The notes under the pieces were generated by a model. The model did no database searches and had not been told where the DNA came from. It saw only the letters and a program-made list of their open reading frames with translations. A stretch of DNA of 64,000 nt from Pycnopodia helianthoides (taxonomy: Eukaryota > Echinodermata > Asteroidea > Forcipulatida > Asteriidae): NCBI GenBank assembly GCA_032158295.1, contig CM063261.1, positions 3,844,001 to 3,908,000 of the forward strand, given 5' to 3'. A program made the position numbers and the translations under genes. Shown here in pieces: positions 21,701 through 33,600 of the stretch (within the stretch, counting starts at the first letter, position 1; each line of letters starts with the position of its first letter).

Positions 21701-23368
21701 GGGAAATGCCATCATTTCGAAAACACCTCGGAACAATTGGATCCTAGTTTCAGACTTTTTTTGTCAGCAATAAATCTCACCCCTGAAAAAATCATTGCTG
21801 TTTTTTTTTTTAATTTTAAATGAGATGTTGCCTAACTCACAAGACCCGAATAACCACTTCAAGGTGAGGGCTACACTTAACTGATTTGGGCTGTTGACCC
21901 TACTGGGGCCGAAACAGGGTTACCCCCCTTCACAGTCTGTTAAAGGATGTAGGCATTAAGATATCATCCACTAGGGGGTCTGGCCGGTAGAGCAGAATGC
22001 ACTACCTTCCCAACTTTAAAACAAAGGATTGTACCTCAGATAAGGCATGGATTTATTAATAATTACAGTCGATAAGATTGGTTAACAGCTCTTGATTGTT
22101 TTTTGTCCCTTTTTTTGGTAAGGCATAGGGAGATGAAAGTAAAATCTTTCAAGAAATATTTTTCTTTTTTTTAATTGATGGTTTAAACAGTTTTATTCTG
22201 ACCATTATTTATTAGTAACTGTGGTAGCTTTTAGTGTTAAATGCAAATTACCCTCATATTCAATGGATAGCAAATGACTGGTCGTTAAACATTATATTTA
22301 TTTAAATGCTTTATGTTTTTTTTTAAATTTAATCTGATGCATGACACTGGAACATAGCGAATGTTGTTCGTACCAATGCTGACGCCATAAACTGACAACT
22401 TGTGAACAAAACCACTTAAAAAAAATAGTTTTAAATTATTATTATTATTATTTTTTTTTTTGTGGTAATATTTGTCAAGGCCTACAGTTTTTAAAGTTGC
22501 AAAGCTTCAAGAGCTCCACGATAATTATGTTTTGCAACCTTTGCACGAAAGTGAAAACTTTCATTTTCAGGATTGTCACGCAGGTTCCGATTACCATTGT
22601 AATGCGTGGCGCGCAACAAGCTCAAATGTGAAGAAAAAAAACCCCCAAAAACCCAACGCTTTCACGACAGACACAACTTTTCGACATAGCCGTTGTTTTT
22701 TTTTCTCTCGAAGTGACACACAAGTGGTGTTGTAATACATTGGAATGCGTCACTTCTTGAAAACGGAAATTCCCCTTTTTTTCTTTTATTTCGTTTTCTC
22801 AAACTGACACAAAACTTTCTTACTTTAATGCTTGTTAATTTTAGAACATAAAACATTCAAAACCAGTATGTTTCATCAAGTTTACAGCATCAAGTGTCCT
22901 CTATAAAAAAAAAACTAGTGGTAGTTGAAAACACTCTGAACTTTTGAAGGATACTGGTGTTTTAAAAATCACTCAACTTAAGATGCCTTTTTCTTCCATG
23001 GCTATTTTTTTCTTCTTCTGGTATGATAGTGTGTATCAGTTCGTTGTGATGGTATGTTGTGGTATGGTAGAGAATATTTGGACTGTTTGGCTCAACCTAA
23101 ACGTCTTCATTACATTTGAGTATCATAATAATCAAAGTTTTCTACATACGCCCCCAACATCCCCCCCCCCCCCCCCCGGCCCAACTCTCAAAAACAACTC
23201 CCACTTGAGTGTGTTATTAAGTTACGGCAGAGAATTAGCCGTTTTTAGTCACGGCCGAGAGCATTTTACTTTTCCTTTTTTTTTTTAAACTGTTTTTGAT
23301 TGTGAGAAATTAGAAGGAAATCTTTGAGTCTTTGTGGGCAAGAAGAGCACTGATGTAGACACTGACCT

Positions 23369-23737
23369 TTAAAGGGAAGGTACACGATTGGTAATCACTC
23401 TAAAAAATTAATGGCAATTAAAACTTACTTGGTTTAGAAGTACAGCAACCTTCGATAGTATAAAGCATTTTGTGAAATATTTCGATTCAAAATACTGTGG
23501 ATATATGGAAAACGATGTCAGTTTTTATCCCCAAAATTTGAATCTGAAAAAACGTTTCTGTCGGAAAAATGTTTCTCAGATTGTGTGTTCCTTTGAGGGA
23601 TTATTCTTCATGCGTGGACATATTCGCTGCGGATTTTGGCAATATTTAAAAAAACGTTTGATTGTATATATCTACATTTATATAGGATTAAAACAATCAA
23701 ACGGTCCCAAAAAACCAAAGGTATACTTTGCCTTTAA
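23369..23737 (+). mobile_element. MITE family F, copy 1
   Basis: TTAA-flanked; left TTAAAGGGAAGGTACACGAT, right CCAAAGGTATACTTTGCCTT then TAA. It contains GGGATTATTCTTCATGCGTG. Unlike the copy at 42723 it has a single AATGTTTCTCAG block. Confidence 0.85.
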
Positions 23738-24316
23738 CTGGTACTCGATCGCCGTCATTCACCTGCGATATTATCGATTCTTTGTTCTTGTTTACATTTT
23801 AATACCAAATAAATAAAAATGAAAAAAGGACTGTATTGGAAGCAATTGCTACACTTGTCTGATGCTAGTCCGCGATTTTTAAATTTTTCATGAGTGAGAT
23901 TTCTGTGGAATAAGGTATTGACTGGAGTATGCTGAAATTTCAGGTTTTTTTTAGAAAAGAAAGAACAAAACTTTGATTTTAAATTTTATTTATCTGCTGT
24001 TCAATATTTTTGGTTTTGCATGTTTTGTAAACCTCCTTAAAAGTTATGTTTTTTTTAATTTTTTTTTATAAGATTGATTTGGTAAAAAAAAAAATGTTCT
24101 TGACTTTTATTGACTGACATTTTGTCTGTGAATAAAACACAGGGTACCAGTATTTCAGCATTAGACCCAAATAAATTTCTCACCGACTAAAATAAATTGT
24201 TGCTGGTTTCACTCGAATGCAGTACAAGGAATTGAGCTCAAAAGGTTTTCCACGTGTTATTTCTGTGCATTGCTTACCTTTCACAACTCTGTTTAACTGT
24301 ATCGATTAACTTATGT

Positions 24317-25073
24317 TTAAAGGCAGGGTATACTTCTGGTAATTGTCAAAGACCAGTATCCTCACTTGGTGTATCCCAACATATGCATAAAATAACAAAA
24401 CCTGTGAAAACTTGGGGCTCAATTGGTCATCGTAGTAGCAAGAAAATAATGACCGAAAAACACACTTGTTGGATAGAATTGTGTGTTTTCAGATGCCTGA
24501 GAAACAGATTCAAATCTGTGGGTGAAAAAGATGACCTCTTTCTCTTAAACTACGTTACTTCAAAGGGTGTCGCTTCTGAAAATGTTTTATAACATCAAAA
24601 GCTCTCTCCAGTGTTCTTTATTAAAGGAACATTACAGAATTGGTTTTGCAAACAAAACAGTTGCTGGCAGTGTAAGCACTTTATGTAATCCACCATATAC
24701 ATAAACTGACAAACCTGTAGAAGTTTCAGATCGATCGGCCATCTGGGTCACGAGAAAATAGTGAAAAAACCGATTACACATTTGCATGAAATCATATAGA
24801 TTCAAAAAAAGAATAAAACGCTCACTGAGCGATAAACTCCAATCGGAAAATTAGTTTATTCATTTCTCATCAAAGATGGCATTTCATACAGATATATTTC
24901 AAGGGATGTTTTCTACTATCATCATCATTAGACCGTGTAAGTTTTATGTAAATCTGTGATCAAAAAGCATATTTTACAAGTTTTTTTCTTACCAATTCTG
25001 TAATGTTCCTTTAAGTAAGGTTTTATGGTCATTAACTTGTGGAGTAATTACCAAAAGTACACCCTGCCTTTAA
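24317..25073 (+). mobile_element. MITE family B, outer copy carrying a nested family A element
   Basis: The outer element starts TTAAAGGCAGGGTATACTTC and ends AAAGTACACCCTGCCTTTAA. It is interrupted at 24621-25014 by a full family A MITE. The target in uninterrupted copies reads CTTTACCAAGTAAG; here it reads CTTTATTAA, insert, TTAAGTAAGG, which gives a TTAA duplication. Confidence 0.88.
24621..25014 (+). mobile_element. MITE family A, copy 2 (nested)
   Basis: Complete element with the family A inverted repeats. It is nearly identical to the copy at 18095-18489 across its length, and younger than the family B element it interrupts. Confidence 0.92.
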
Positions 25074-25189
25074 ACCTTGTACAGTAGCTCTAGTTATTTC
25101 TTTTATCAACAACAGGTGAACACACTTGTCACATCTGACTAATTATATGCGTGATTGGAATATTATTGCTATGACCCCATATAATAATA

Positions 25190-25420
25190 GTTAGTAATGG
25201 ATTTATAGAGGGCCTTATGCCAGCCTCAAAGCCCTTTACAGTAAAATAATTAGTAAACAATTAAGAATAATGCAAAAAACATTGCTATTCTCCTGAAGAT
25301 GAGCAGAGTATACTGTTCGAAATGTCGAGACCACACCGGGCTCTTTTCAGAGCCAACACTCTCACATAAGAGATTTACACATGGGTTGTACCTGCAAGTT
25401 TACTATATATTTTTCTATAG
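25190..25420 (+). mobile_element. Penelope-like element fragment with hammerhead-like core (candidate)
   Basis: CTGAAGA at 25293-25299, a stem pairing GAGCAG (25301-25306) with CTGTTC (25313-25318), then GAAA at 25319-25322 and TGTCGAGACC. The CUGANGA, stem II, GAAA order is the hammerhead core signature found in Penelope-like elements. The segment before it (25195-25250) resembles a common dispersed repeat. One unpaired T after CTGAAGA and a short stem III make activity uncertain. Confidence 0.45.
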
Positions 25421-26282
25421 TTCCTTCATATTAATAAGAAATACAAGTGTATAGGGCAAATTTTGAGGCAAAAGGTGAATGGTAATAAACACACTAAAAT
25501 ACCTAATATTATCCAAGATACATAAATACAAAGACAAACATATCAGACACGAAAAAAGGTGTAAAAAGGGTATCAAAAGGGTGTAAAAAGGGTATAAAAA
25601 AGAGGAGGATTAAAAGAGGGTAGAGGTTACCAGCACATACATCCTCAGCCAGATCCTCGGCATCTGACATACAGTAAAAAAAGAAGAAAACAAATTTCCA
25701 TATGTGGAAATCACAGAGTTTTGTTTTTCTTCTTCTAAATGACAGTCCATTATGGCAGTGAGGGCATTGGTTGTGAGGCTTCTGCAAAGAATTTGTTGTG
25801 ACCACAAAGTTAATCAGATAATTATTATTATTATATTTATATTTTAAGACAACAATATCGAGGTTGACAGCAAGGTCAAAATCAGAATAGGTCGTGCAAG
25901 TCTGATGCATGCTTATTTTTGTACCCAATGTGAAGAGAGAAAAAATTGCATTTTCATGTTAGAATGCCCACAAGACTCTTTGAATATTAGTAATGAAAGT
26001 TCGAGATTTCAAGAAATTAGAAACTGGATTTTGAAGTAACACTTGATTTAGGAGGTGAAATTGGATCTCAAAGTCCTGGATCTTTTCTCGCTGTTTCGGG
26101 TTTCTAGCAATGGGGGAACCTCCAAAAGAGGGCAAAAAACCTATAATGCGTTGATTTAAACGCAATCAAGATTTCATATCTTTATAAAGTGTTTCCATGA
26201 ATCGGGGTCAAGAAAACAGACATCTTTTTCCCTCTCCGAACCTCCTCCGACTAGCGTTGTTTTTTAATTAAAATTCATTAAG

Positions 26283-26308
26283 ACTGTGTGTGTGTGTGTG
26301 TGTGTGTG
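26283..26308. repeat. (GT)n microsatellite
   Basis: Pure GT run. Other dinucleotide tracts: (CA)n 5457-5480 and 34664-34683, (TG)n 14556-14572 and 29929-29952, (CT)n 37890-37908, (GA)n 46390-46408. Confidence 0.95.
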
Positions 26309-27819
26309 GACGGCTCGAACGCAGCGCTGTGCAGTCGACTGCATACCCCGGCTATCTTCGAAAAAAAAAACTGCCCCCAGAAATGCTGTTGCTGAAACCT
26401 TCCTCAGACTGTTGATTATTCATGTCATGTGGCCGTTCATTTTTTTTTTTTCCTTCTCCCCCCCCCCCCCCTCTCTTTTTTTTTCTTCTCTTCATTTTAT
26501 TTCATCGTACTCGCCACCACCCTTCCCTGCGGTGAATTGAAGCATGACCGCTGATCAGCTACGCGCTGCGCTGCCAAGGTGATGGGATAGCAAAACGTGA
26601 GCATTACCCATCCAAAGGCCAAAAGCTATTTAGAAAGAAGAAAGAGAAAAGAAGAAGAAAAAAAATCAAGAAGGACTGAGCGAGCCAAGAAAGAAAAAAA
26701 AAAAAAAAAAAAAAAACTCCAGCAACCTAGTTTAGCTTAGAGGGGTTTGGGAATATATTTATAAAGGGTGTGTGTAGAGTCGTACGGGACTCTTGTCATA
26801 GAGCCTTCAGAGTCTTAAATGCACACAATCCGCATCCCATAGGGAAAGAGGGGGGGATGTTTTTTTTTAAATGTGGTGGCCCAGAAAGACTGTTTGATTT
26901 CATTTTTTAAGCTGAGTTTCATCGGAGTTGGAACAATTAGTGTCTGTTAATGGGGAGTGAAAAGATGGACACGTATTTAAGTTTTTTTCTTTTGTACAGG
27001 GACGGCACACCGTCGTTTCAGGACGACACATCTATTTAAAATGTCAAGAAATGAGCTCTAAAAATAACCTTTAATTGAAAAAAACAAAACAAAACAAACA
27101 AACCCCCCAAAACAAACAAACAAACATTTGAATAGTTACTATTCTGAGTTGAAACTTCGAGGGGGAACAAATAATGTAGTCGTTGTGTCATTTTGGGATT
27201 ACGACCTGCTCCACAACAGAAGTGCATTAGGGAGCTCTTTGGAATAGCATTTTTTTTTGTAACTCGATAAACGGAATTGGTACTATTTTCAGTGTGGGAA
27301 TGAAGGGATATACATTTTTATAATTGAGTCCATTATTATTTTTGATTAAATGGCGTGGCTTACTCAATGCTTGGTTGTCTATTTCAACCTCCCGTAGTCG
27401 AGTCAAGTATACACTTACGACAATAGTCTCATAATAAGTAATTTGAGCGTTTACCAGTGGGATTTTAGTTATCGGTAGGAAATCTAATCTTGTAGAGCAC
27501 CAATTATTTATTATAACGGATACAAAAATTAATTAGTGCAGCAAAGCACTGATATTATTGTTAATGTTTTGAATGAGACTTTTTTTTTTTAAATGATAAT
27601 GTGAAGATTACGTTTCCCGCATTGTTGGATTTTTTTCCCAAGTATAATTATTTAAAACCAGTACTGTATTCGGAATCATCGTTCTTTTTTTGGGGGTATT
27701 GTACATGTATACAAACTGTAATTACTGCACAAATTAAGTTTCTATAAAGCCCTCAAACGAGGCACGTTGTCAGCACACGCTTCCATATTTTTTGCTATAA
27801 TTCCGTTGTCTTAATGGTA

Positions 27820-28260
27820 ATAATAATAAATCATTTATAGAGCGCAGAAACTATGTTTATATATTCTACTGAGCTTCAAGAGCTCTTAGATGCTATGCCA
27901 CTGCACAAAGCTATACAATTTTAAAGCATAAACATAATATAATTAAATCTATGTTTGAGACAAATGGGTTTTTACTTTTAGTTTAAAGCCTTCTAATGAT
28001 TGAGACTTTCTAATATCCAGGGGTGGCTTATTCCATAATCTAGGAGCTGTGCAAAGAAATGATCGACACACTGGTCAGTTCATATGCCATAAGATCGTAA
28101 GCTGGACCATGCCGTACGTCCTAGAGGGGGGCAGTGGCTTTGGTTCGAAAGGGGCAGGACCAAACTCTGCCGGCGTCTTTTGTGTGCCAAAATCGGTCTG
28201 TCAATTGTCAATGATGGATGAAAACAAATTATACAAAATAAATTAATTAAGCAAACAAAT
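27820..28260. repeat. Dispersed repeat fragment, unclassified
   Basis: Contains ATTTATAGAGCGCAGAAACT and GGGGTGGCTTATTCCATAAT, sequences I associate with abundant dispersed repeats of marine invertebrates, followed by GGGGCAGGACCAAACTCTGC. The start resembles 25195-25250 (TTATAGAGGGCCTTATGCC). Class unknown; assignment by impression only. Confidence 0.4.
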
Positions 28261-28329
28261 TGGCTGAAATTTACCAAGGCGATACCTGGCCATGTAAACA
28301 ACACACTTTGATAAAGAAATCATTGAAAA

Positions 28330-28480
28330 AAAATGACGGACCCAACGGAAAAAGCTCGCCAGACGGGAGTATCACTGAATCCTATTTCCTCCACGATGTC
28401 TAATTATGTGGCATAGGTTACAACACTGCTCGATAAGGGCATTTCACTGGTGCTCGGCATCAATTTTCTCGCCATTTTCA
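28330..28480. promoter_or_regulatory. Non-repetitive, GC-balanced block; possible conserved non-coding element
   Basis: Unlike its surroundings, this block lacks homopolymers and any match to window repeats. It contains CTAATTATG and TTTTCTCGCCATTTTCACCG. Calling it regulatory is inference from base composition and from the known abundance of conserved elements in long introns of developmental regulators. Confidence 0.2.
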
Positions 28481-29036
28481 CCGAGCAAAAAAAAAATTAA
28501 AAAATGGTCCACCCTCCTTAGTTGAAACACAAGACGTCCGCTGACATGAATAAGTGATTCAGAGAAAACAATCCCGACAGAGACTCAAGTTGAGTGTGTG
28601 CCCGTTTAACTTACATCCAATGTGTGCGAAGCAATTACCCGTATACCGTATGCCAATACAAACATTGTTTCGGGAGGAATTAAGTTCGTCCGTCGTGGGA
28701 TCTTTGTTTTTTTTCTCATCGCCATGGTAACAGATGTCCCGGCAACTGAAATGAAGCAATCACAAAAAGGAAGAGAAATTTGTTTTATTTTTGATGACTG
28801 AAAATGAGAAAAGCGTTTTTTTTTTAATGCATTTCCAAAAGATTTGGCTGCAACATTCCTCAGCTTTAATATTTTTTTCAGAAATGGATAAAAAATGAAG
28901 TAGCAATCTCGATATAGGGATAAAGCAATTTTACATTAAAAAAAACCTCCGATGTTGTATTTTAACTTGATTCATAGATAGTAATCTTACCAAAAGAATA
29001 AGTGTTGTTCCCATTTACCATGCTGTAAGTCATCTG

Positions 29037-29547
29037 TTAAAGGAACATTACAGAATTGTTTTTTTGCTAACAAAACAGTTGCTGGCAGTGTAAGCACTTT
29101 ATGTTATCCACCATATACATAAACTGACAAACCTGTAGAAGTTTGAGATCGATCGGCCATCTGGGTCACCGGAAATATTTTAGCGACTTTTTATTGTGTA
29201 ATTAATCCAGTTGATTTTACTGTAAACCATGTGCAATGCAGCCTTTGGCTGCGATGCAAGATCTGAATAAACAATTATGAATGAATGAAAATAGTGAAAA
29301 AACCGATTACACATTTGCATGAAATCATATAGATTCAACAAATGAACAAAACGCTCACTGAGCGATAAACTCCAATCGGAAAATTAGTTGATTCATTTCT
29401 CATCAAATATGGCATTTCAGACAGCAATATTTCAAGGGATGTTTTCTACTAGCATCATCATTAGACCGTGTAAGTTTGATGTAAATCTGTGATCAAAAAG
29501 TATATTTTACAAGTTTTTTTCTTGCCAATTCTGTAATGTTCCTTTAA
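29037..29547 (+). mobile_element. MITE family A, copy 3, with an internal 117-bp insertion
   Basis: Family A ends are intact (TTAAAGGAACATTACAGAAT, right end ATTCTGTAATGTTCCTTTAA). After CATCTGGGTCAC (to 29169) the consensus GAGAAAATAG resumes only at about 29287; the intervening 117 bp are foreign. Confidence 0.88.
29170..29286 (+). mobile_element. Retroposon 3' end inserted in the MITE
   Basis: The insert contains CAGCCTTTGGCTGCGATGC, a small hairpin, and ends AATAAACAATTATGAATGAA. A hairpin followed by an AATAA/TGAA-rich tail is typical of non-LTR 3' ends. No clear target-site duplication can be seen. Confidence 0.5.
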
Positions 29548-30429
29548 AAAAAATTAAGAAAAAAATGGAATCCATATGTTTGGTAAAATGCTTTTGTTTC
29601 AAGTTACCTGATCTTTCCTCCACTTATTAATTGCTAATCCTTTTGTGCATTTATAACTGAATAGAGTATGTAGTTACTGTCGTTCAAATCATCCCAAAAT
29701 ATGAATGAATTTAAATGAACGTACCCGACCGGAATAATGAACAATATTATTATCACCAGGAGGAACGAGACCCTACGATAACTGAATCAGCAATTAGCTG
29801 TTGAGACCGACGCATCAACGAGACAGAGAGAGGTGTGAGGTGATTTGATTACATATCGGACTCGTTGTGTTAAGTACTAAGTACACAGTAATCACGATGA
29901 GAAACTGCTATAACATGGGCCTTTTTTGTGTGTGTGTGTGTGTGTGTGTGTGCATGGACATGACGGCTATGGCTAATGGCTTCAATATGGCTGCTGGCTT
30001 TGGCGTGATGGGCCAGTCGTAGGCCATGAATGTATGTATGAAATGCGGCTTCGAACTGGCTTAGGGCTTGGGTTTGGGTGTAACTCAGTTTGCGAGACGA
30101 TGATGATGATGATGCTCAGGCTTGGGTTTCATCAGTTTCTCTAAAATGTTTACAGAATAAGACTTTTAGATAATGACTTTCAGAAACGAAGTCAGAGCTG
30201 AGGGTTATCGATCTCTGACAAAAAAATAATAAAAAGTTTTAATATTAAGATTGTATTTTTAGACTTTAGCACACCGAAAAAAAAAAAACACAGAAAAAGG
30301 GTTGTCCTATAAAATGTGTCGGGCGGCCATTTTTTAATTTAATAAAAAAGAAGGAAAAAAGGTCCTCCTCCTTCCTTTTTTTCAAAAAGGCGGGACGCTA
30401 AACATGTTTTTGTTTTTTTATTTTGTCCA

Positions 30430-30800
30430 ATATTATCCATCTGTGTTATTACCAATGCGGTATTGTGACGATTAGCATGATTAAACAATTCATGTGCGTT
30501 AAGAGAAGCTCGGAAATGATTATCCGTGATGATGCAATAGAAGTCAACGGTTACAGCGCCGTTGATATTGATTGATTATAATATAAATACCACACGGACT
30601 GGAGTTTTAAAATCTATATTTAACCGTATTCATCAAACAAATTAAACTCCCATCATAAATTCAACAAAATATGTTCAAATTTACACGTCCCTAAACACGC
30701 TCACCACGCACGCGTATAAACCGGCAAGTCGCTAAGGAAATATTTTTTATCAAACAATCGTCGGTGCTTGACGAGGCTGATCAAAATAAACCTGAAACGT
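30430..30800. promoter_or_regulatory. Non-repetitive block, possible cis-regulatory element
   Basis: Unique, homopolymer-poor stretch with TGACGATTAGCATGATTAAA, GAAATGATTATCCGTGATGA and AACGGTTACAGCGCCGTTGA. It has several homeodomain-like ATTA sites and sits just before the GATC minisatellite. Function is inference. Confidence 0.2.
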
Positions 30801-30869
30801 GAAGCGGTGAAAATGTCCCATGAAGGATCCACTGGAATTCAATGGGAATCTGTTTGAAATTTTAAAGGA

Positions 30870-31965
30870 TCATTGAATACAAGATGGATTTGTTGGATCT
30901 ATGACAGATCCATTGGATCTGTGCATGATCTGTGTTGGGTCTTTCGGATATTCGAAGGATCCATTGGGTATGGATTTGTGGGTTCTATTGGAAGAATCCG
31001 TTGGATTTTATATGCAAGAATTTTGGATTTGTGGGTCTGTGATGGTAGATTTTGACGGATTCGTTGGATTTGGATTTGTTGGTTATACATAGATCCAATG
31101 GATATATGCAAGATCTGTGGATCTGTGATGGGTTTGTTGGATTTTTAGAGGAACGGTTGGATATGGATTTGTTGGTTCTATAAGGATCTGTTGATCTATG
31201 CAAGATATATGGATCCATTGGATAGAAAAATGGATGGGTTGATCTGTGAAGGGTCTGTTGGATCTGTAGAGATTCTGTTGGATCCAAGGGTCCATTGGAT
31301 ACATAATGGATTATTGGATTTATTGGGATTTGTTGGGTCTGTAAAGGTTATTTTGGATGTTTGAAGGATCTGTTGGATCTGTTAGATCTGTAGAGATCTG
31401 TAGAGGTTCTGTAAGATTTTGATGGATCCGTTGGATCTGTAAAGGATATGTTGGATCTGTGAAGATTCTGTTGGATCTTTGATGGATCTGTAGAGGTTTT
31501 GGATCTTTGATGTTTGTTGATCTGTAGGTTTGGATCTTTGATGGATGTTGGTCTGTTGGTTTGGATCTTTGATGGATCTGTTGGATCTGTAGAGGTTTGT
31601 GCATCTTTGATGGATCTGTTGGATCTGTAGAGGTTCTGTTGCATCTTTGATGGATCTGTTGGATCTGTAGAGGTTCTGTTGCATCTTTGATGGATCTGTT
31701 GGATCTGTAGAGGTTTGGGATCTTTGATTGATCTGGATCTTTGATTGATCTGTTGGATCTATAGAGGTTCTGTTGGATCTTTGATGGATCTCTTGGATCT
31801 GTAGAGGTTTTGGATCTTTGATGGATCTGGATCTTTGATGGATCTGTTGGATCTGTAGAGGTTTTGTTGCATCTTTGATGGATCTGTTGAATCTGTAGAG
31901 GTTTTGGATCTTCGATGGATCCTTTGGACCTATTAGATCTTTGATAGATCTGTTATAAGATGTAT
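30870..31965 (+). repeat. GATC-rich minisatellite, basic unit about 40 bp
   Basis: The best-conserved unit (near 31600-31720) joins GGATCTGTTGGATCTGTAGA with GGTTCTGTTGCATCTTTGAT, 40 bp. The left third (30870-31350) is much more degenerate and the right part more homogeneous. The plus strand is G/T-rich. The minus strand stays open for up to 100 codons (TDPTDPSKIQ-type repeats), which reflects the repeat and not a gene. Confidence 0.92.
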
Positions 31966-32327
31966 GAAGTAGCTGTTAGATCTAATCCTTTGATGACCAT
32001 ACACGAATGATATAAGATTTAATTAGAACTACACATAGTGGTTGATCACAGGCTTCAGATCCATACAGGATCTGACGGGAGATTATATTTAGAATTCCTG
32101 TGCATTTGGGTTTCATGTCGTCCTGTTGCTTTTTTTTTTTTTTTTTTTTAGTTCCTGATTGATTATGAAGTATTTAAGTCTCAGCTGTCATATCCTGTGT
32201 TATTTTAAGAAATATATCGACAACAACTTTGAGCTAACAAGGGAATCTGGACGGGATTTCACCTTCCAGAGAGGTGTTTAGATTTACTTGGAATGATTAA
32301 AAACAAAACCTGTTCTCTTTTACCGCA

Positions 32328-32674
32328 AGGCTGTGTCCAAACTGGCGGCTACGGCTTGGTCGCCGTGTCAACGTGCATTAAAGAATGGGAACAATCTTAG
32401 CAGCACCCTTAGCAACAGTCAAAGCCCGTAGCTGTAGCCGTCCACATAGTGGATACGACCTGAAAGTAAATTGCAATTCTCTACTCTTAGACATTTATCA
32501 AGAGTCATTTATCAAGGGCCATGTCCAAACTGGCGGCTAAGGCTTGGTCGCCGTGTCAACGTGCATTAAAGTATGGGACGTTCTTAGCAGCACCCTTAGC
32601 AACAGCAAAGCCATAGCTGTAGGCCGCCTAATTACGTTCAATTCTCTACTCTTGGACATTTATCAAGAGTCAGT
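32328..32674. mobile_element. Foldback element family I plus flank, tandemly duplicated
   Basis: GGCTGTGTCCAAACTGGCGG begins the first copy and GGCCATGTCCAAACTGGCGG the second, about 188 bp later. Each is followed by CTTAGCAGCACCCTTAGCAA. Both copies carry the flank TTCTCTACTCTTRGACATTT, so the duplication included host sequence. The right end of the second copy is truncated. A related element is at 60339-60464. Confidence 0.75.
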
Positions 32675-32799
32675 TGATAACATTTGAAGCATTCCTTTCA
32701 GCTGTTGTAGTCAAGGTGTCACAGAGCAATTCTGACCAACTTAAAAGTTTTGTTTCTATGGCAATTTGTTTTAACACATTTTTACACAAAAGAATTGCC

Positions 32800-33161
32800 T
32801 TAAAGGGAGGGTATACCTCTGGTAATCACTTGAACAATGGATGACTTAAAAAAGTTACTTGTAGAACATGGAGTTAGAAATAGAGCACTGCAGCCGTTGA
32901 TAATGTATAACATTTTGAGAAACTGGTTCCCTTCTATAAAGGAATGTGGTTTTAGAGAAAGGGATTCAAAAACATTTCAATCATTGTGTATTCCAATTAT
33001 GGATTATTCTTCCTGCGTGGACATAACCGCTCCAGTTTTTCGGCAAATCTCATTTTGAAATTAAATGTTCACAGGTCAGCCTTATTGTATATTATCCACA
33101 TTTATGTAGGATTAAAACAATCGAACGGTTCCAAAAACCATTAGGTGTATTTGGCCTTTAA
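32800..33161 (+). mobile_element. MITE family F, copy 2
   Basis: TTAA-flanked; left TTAAAGGGAGGGTATACCTC, right end near TTAGGTGTATTTGGCCTTTAA. Contains GGATTATTCTTCCTGCGTGG. An open frame of 73 codons within it is chance. Confidence 0.82.
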
Positions 33162-33339
33162 AAGTAAAGTGCATTTACGTGGGTATTTTTATTTGTGATA
33201 CGGTTTACCCTTCACCGAATTGGTTAAACCACTGAAGGTAAACCAAAGTCTTGAATAATTTGGTTTCTAAATATACAACGAAATCTACTTAGTCCGATTA
33301 ATGAATGACCTTTTAGTGCCAACTGGTGTACACGTTATT

Positions 33340-33600
33340 CAGCCATGGAAAATCCGCTAATTACAAGCCATCGAAATCTCACAGAAAATCTGTCTCCGAA
33401 TGATATAATCTCTTTCCTGCCCTTCCTTGTTTTGATATTCTCGAACCCCCCCCCCTTCCGCTGATGAGCTGTCCCAGTTCGGGTCCCCTTTCCCCAGGGG
33501 AGCCTTTCCTTCCATTTTCAGACATCCAGCTCAGACCGAACCCATCAACAAGAGCAGTGAGCAAGCGGTTACACTGATCAAAACATTTTCCTCCCCACCC
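33340..33600. other. Non-repetitive block
   Basis: Unique sequence with CCGCTAATTACAAGCC and a relatively high GC content between C/G runs. The minus strand holds an 85-codon open frame, rich in G and R, with no recognisable domain. I do not call it a gene. Confidence 0.25.

Noticed and set aside
25509..25928. 139-codon minus-strand open frame
   Set aside because: Composition follows AT-rich DNA, with phenylalanine runs and no domain, no splice context and no start context. The frame crosses repetitive GTGTAAAAAGGG motifs.
30985..31684. Several 70-100-codon minus-strand frames with TDPTDPSKIQ-like repeats
   Set aside because: By-products of the GATC-rich minisatellite; three overlapping frames are open, which a real gene would not show.
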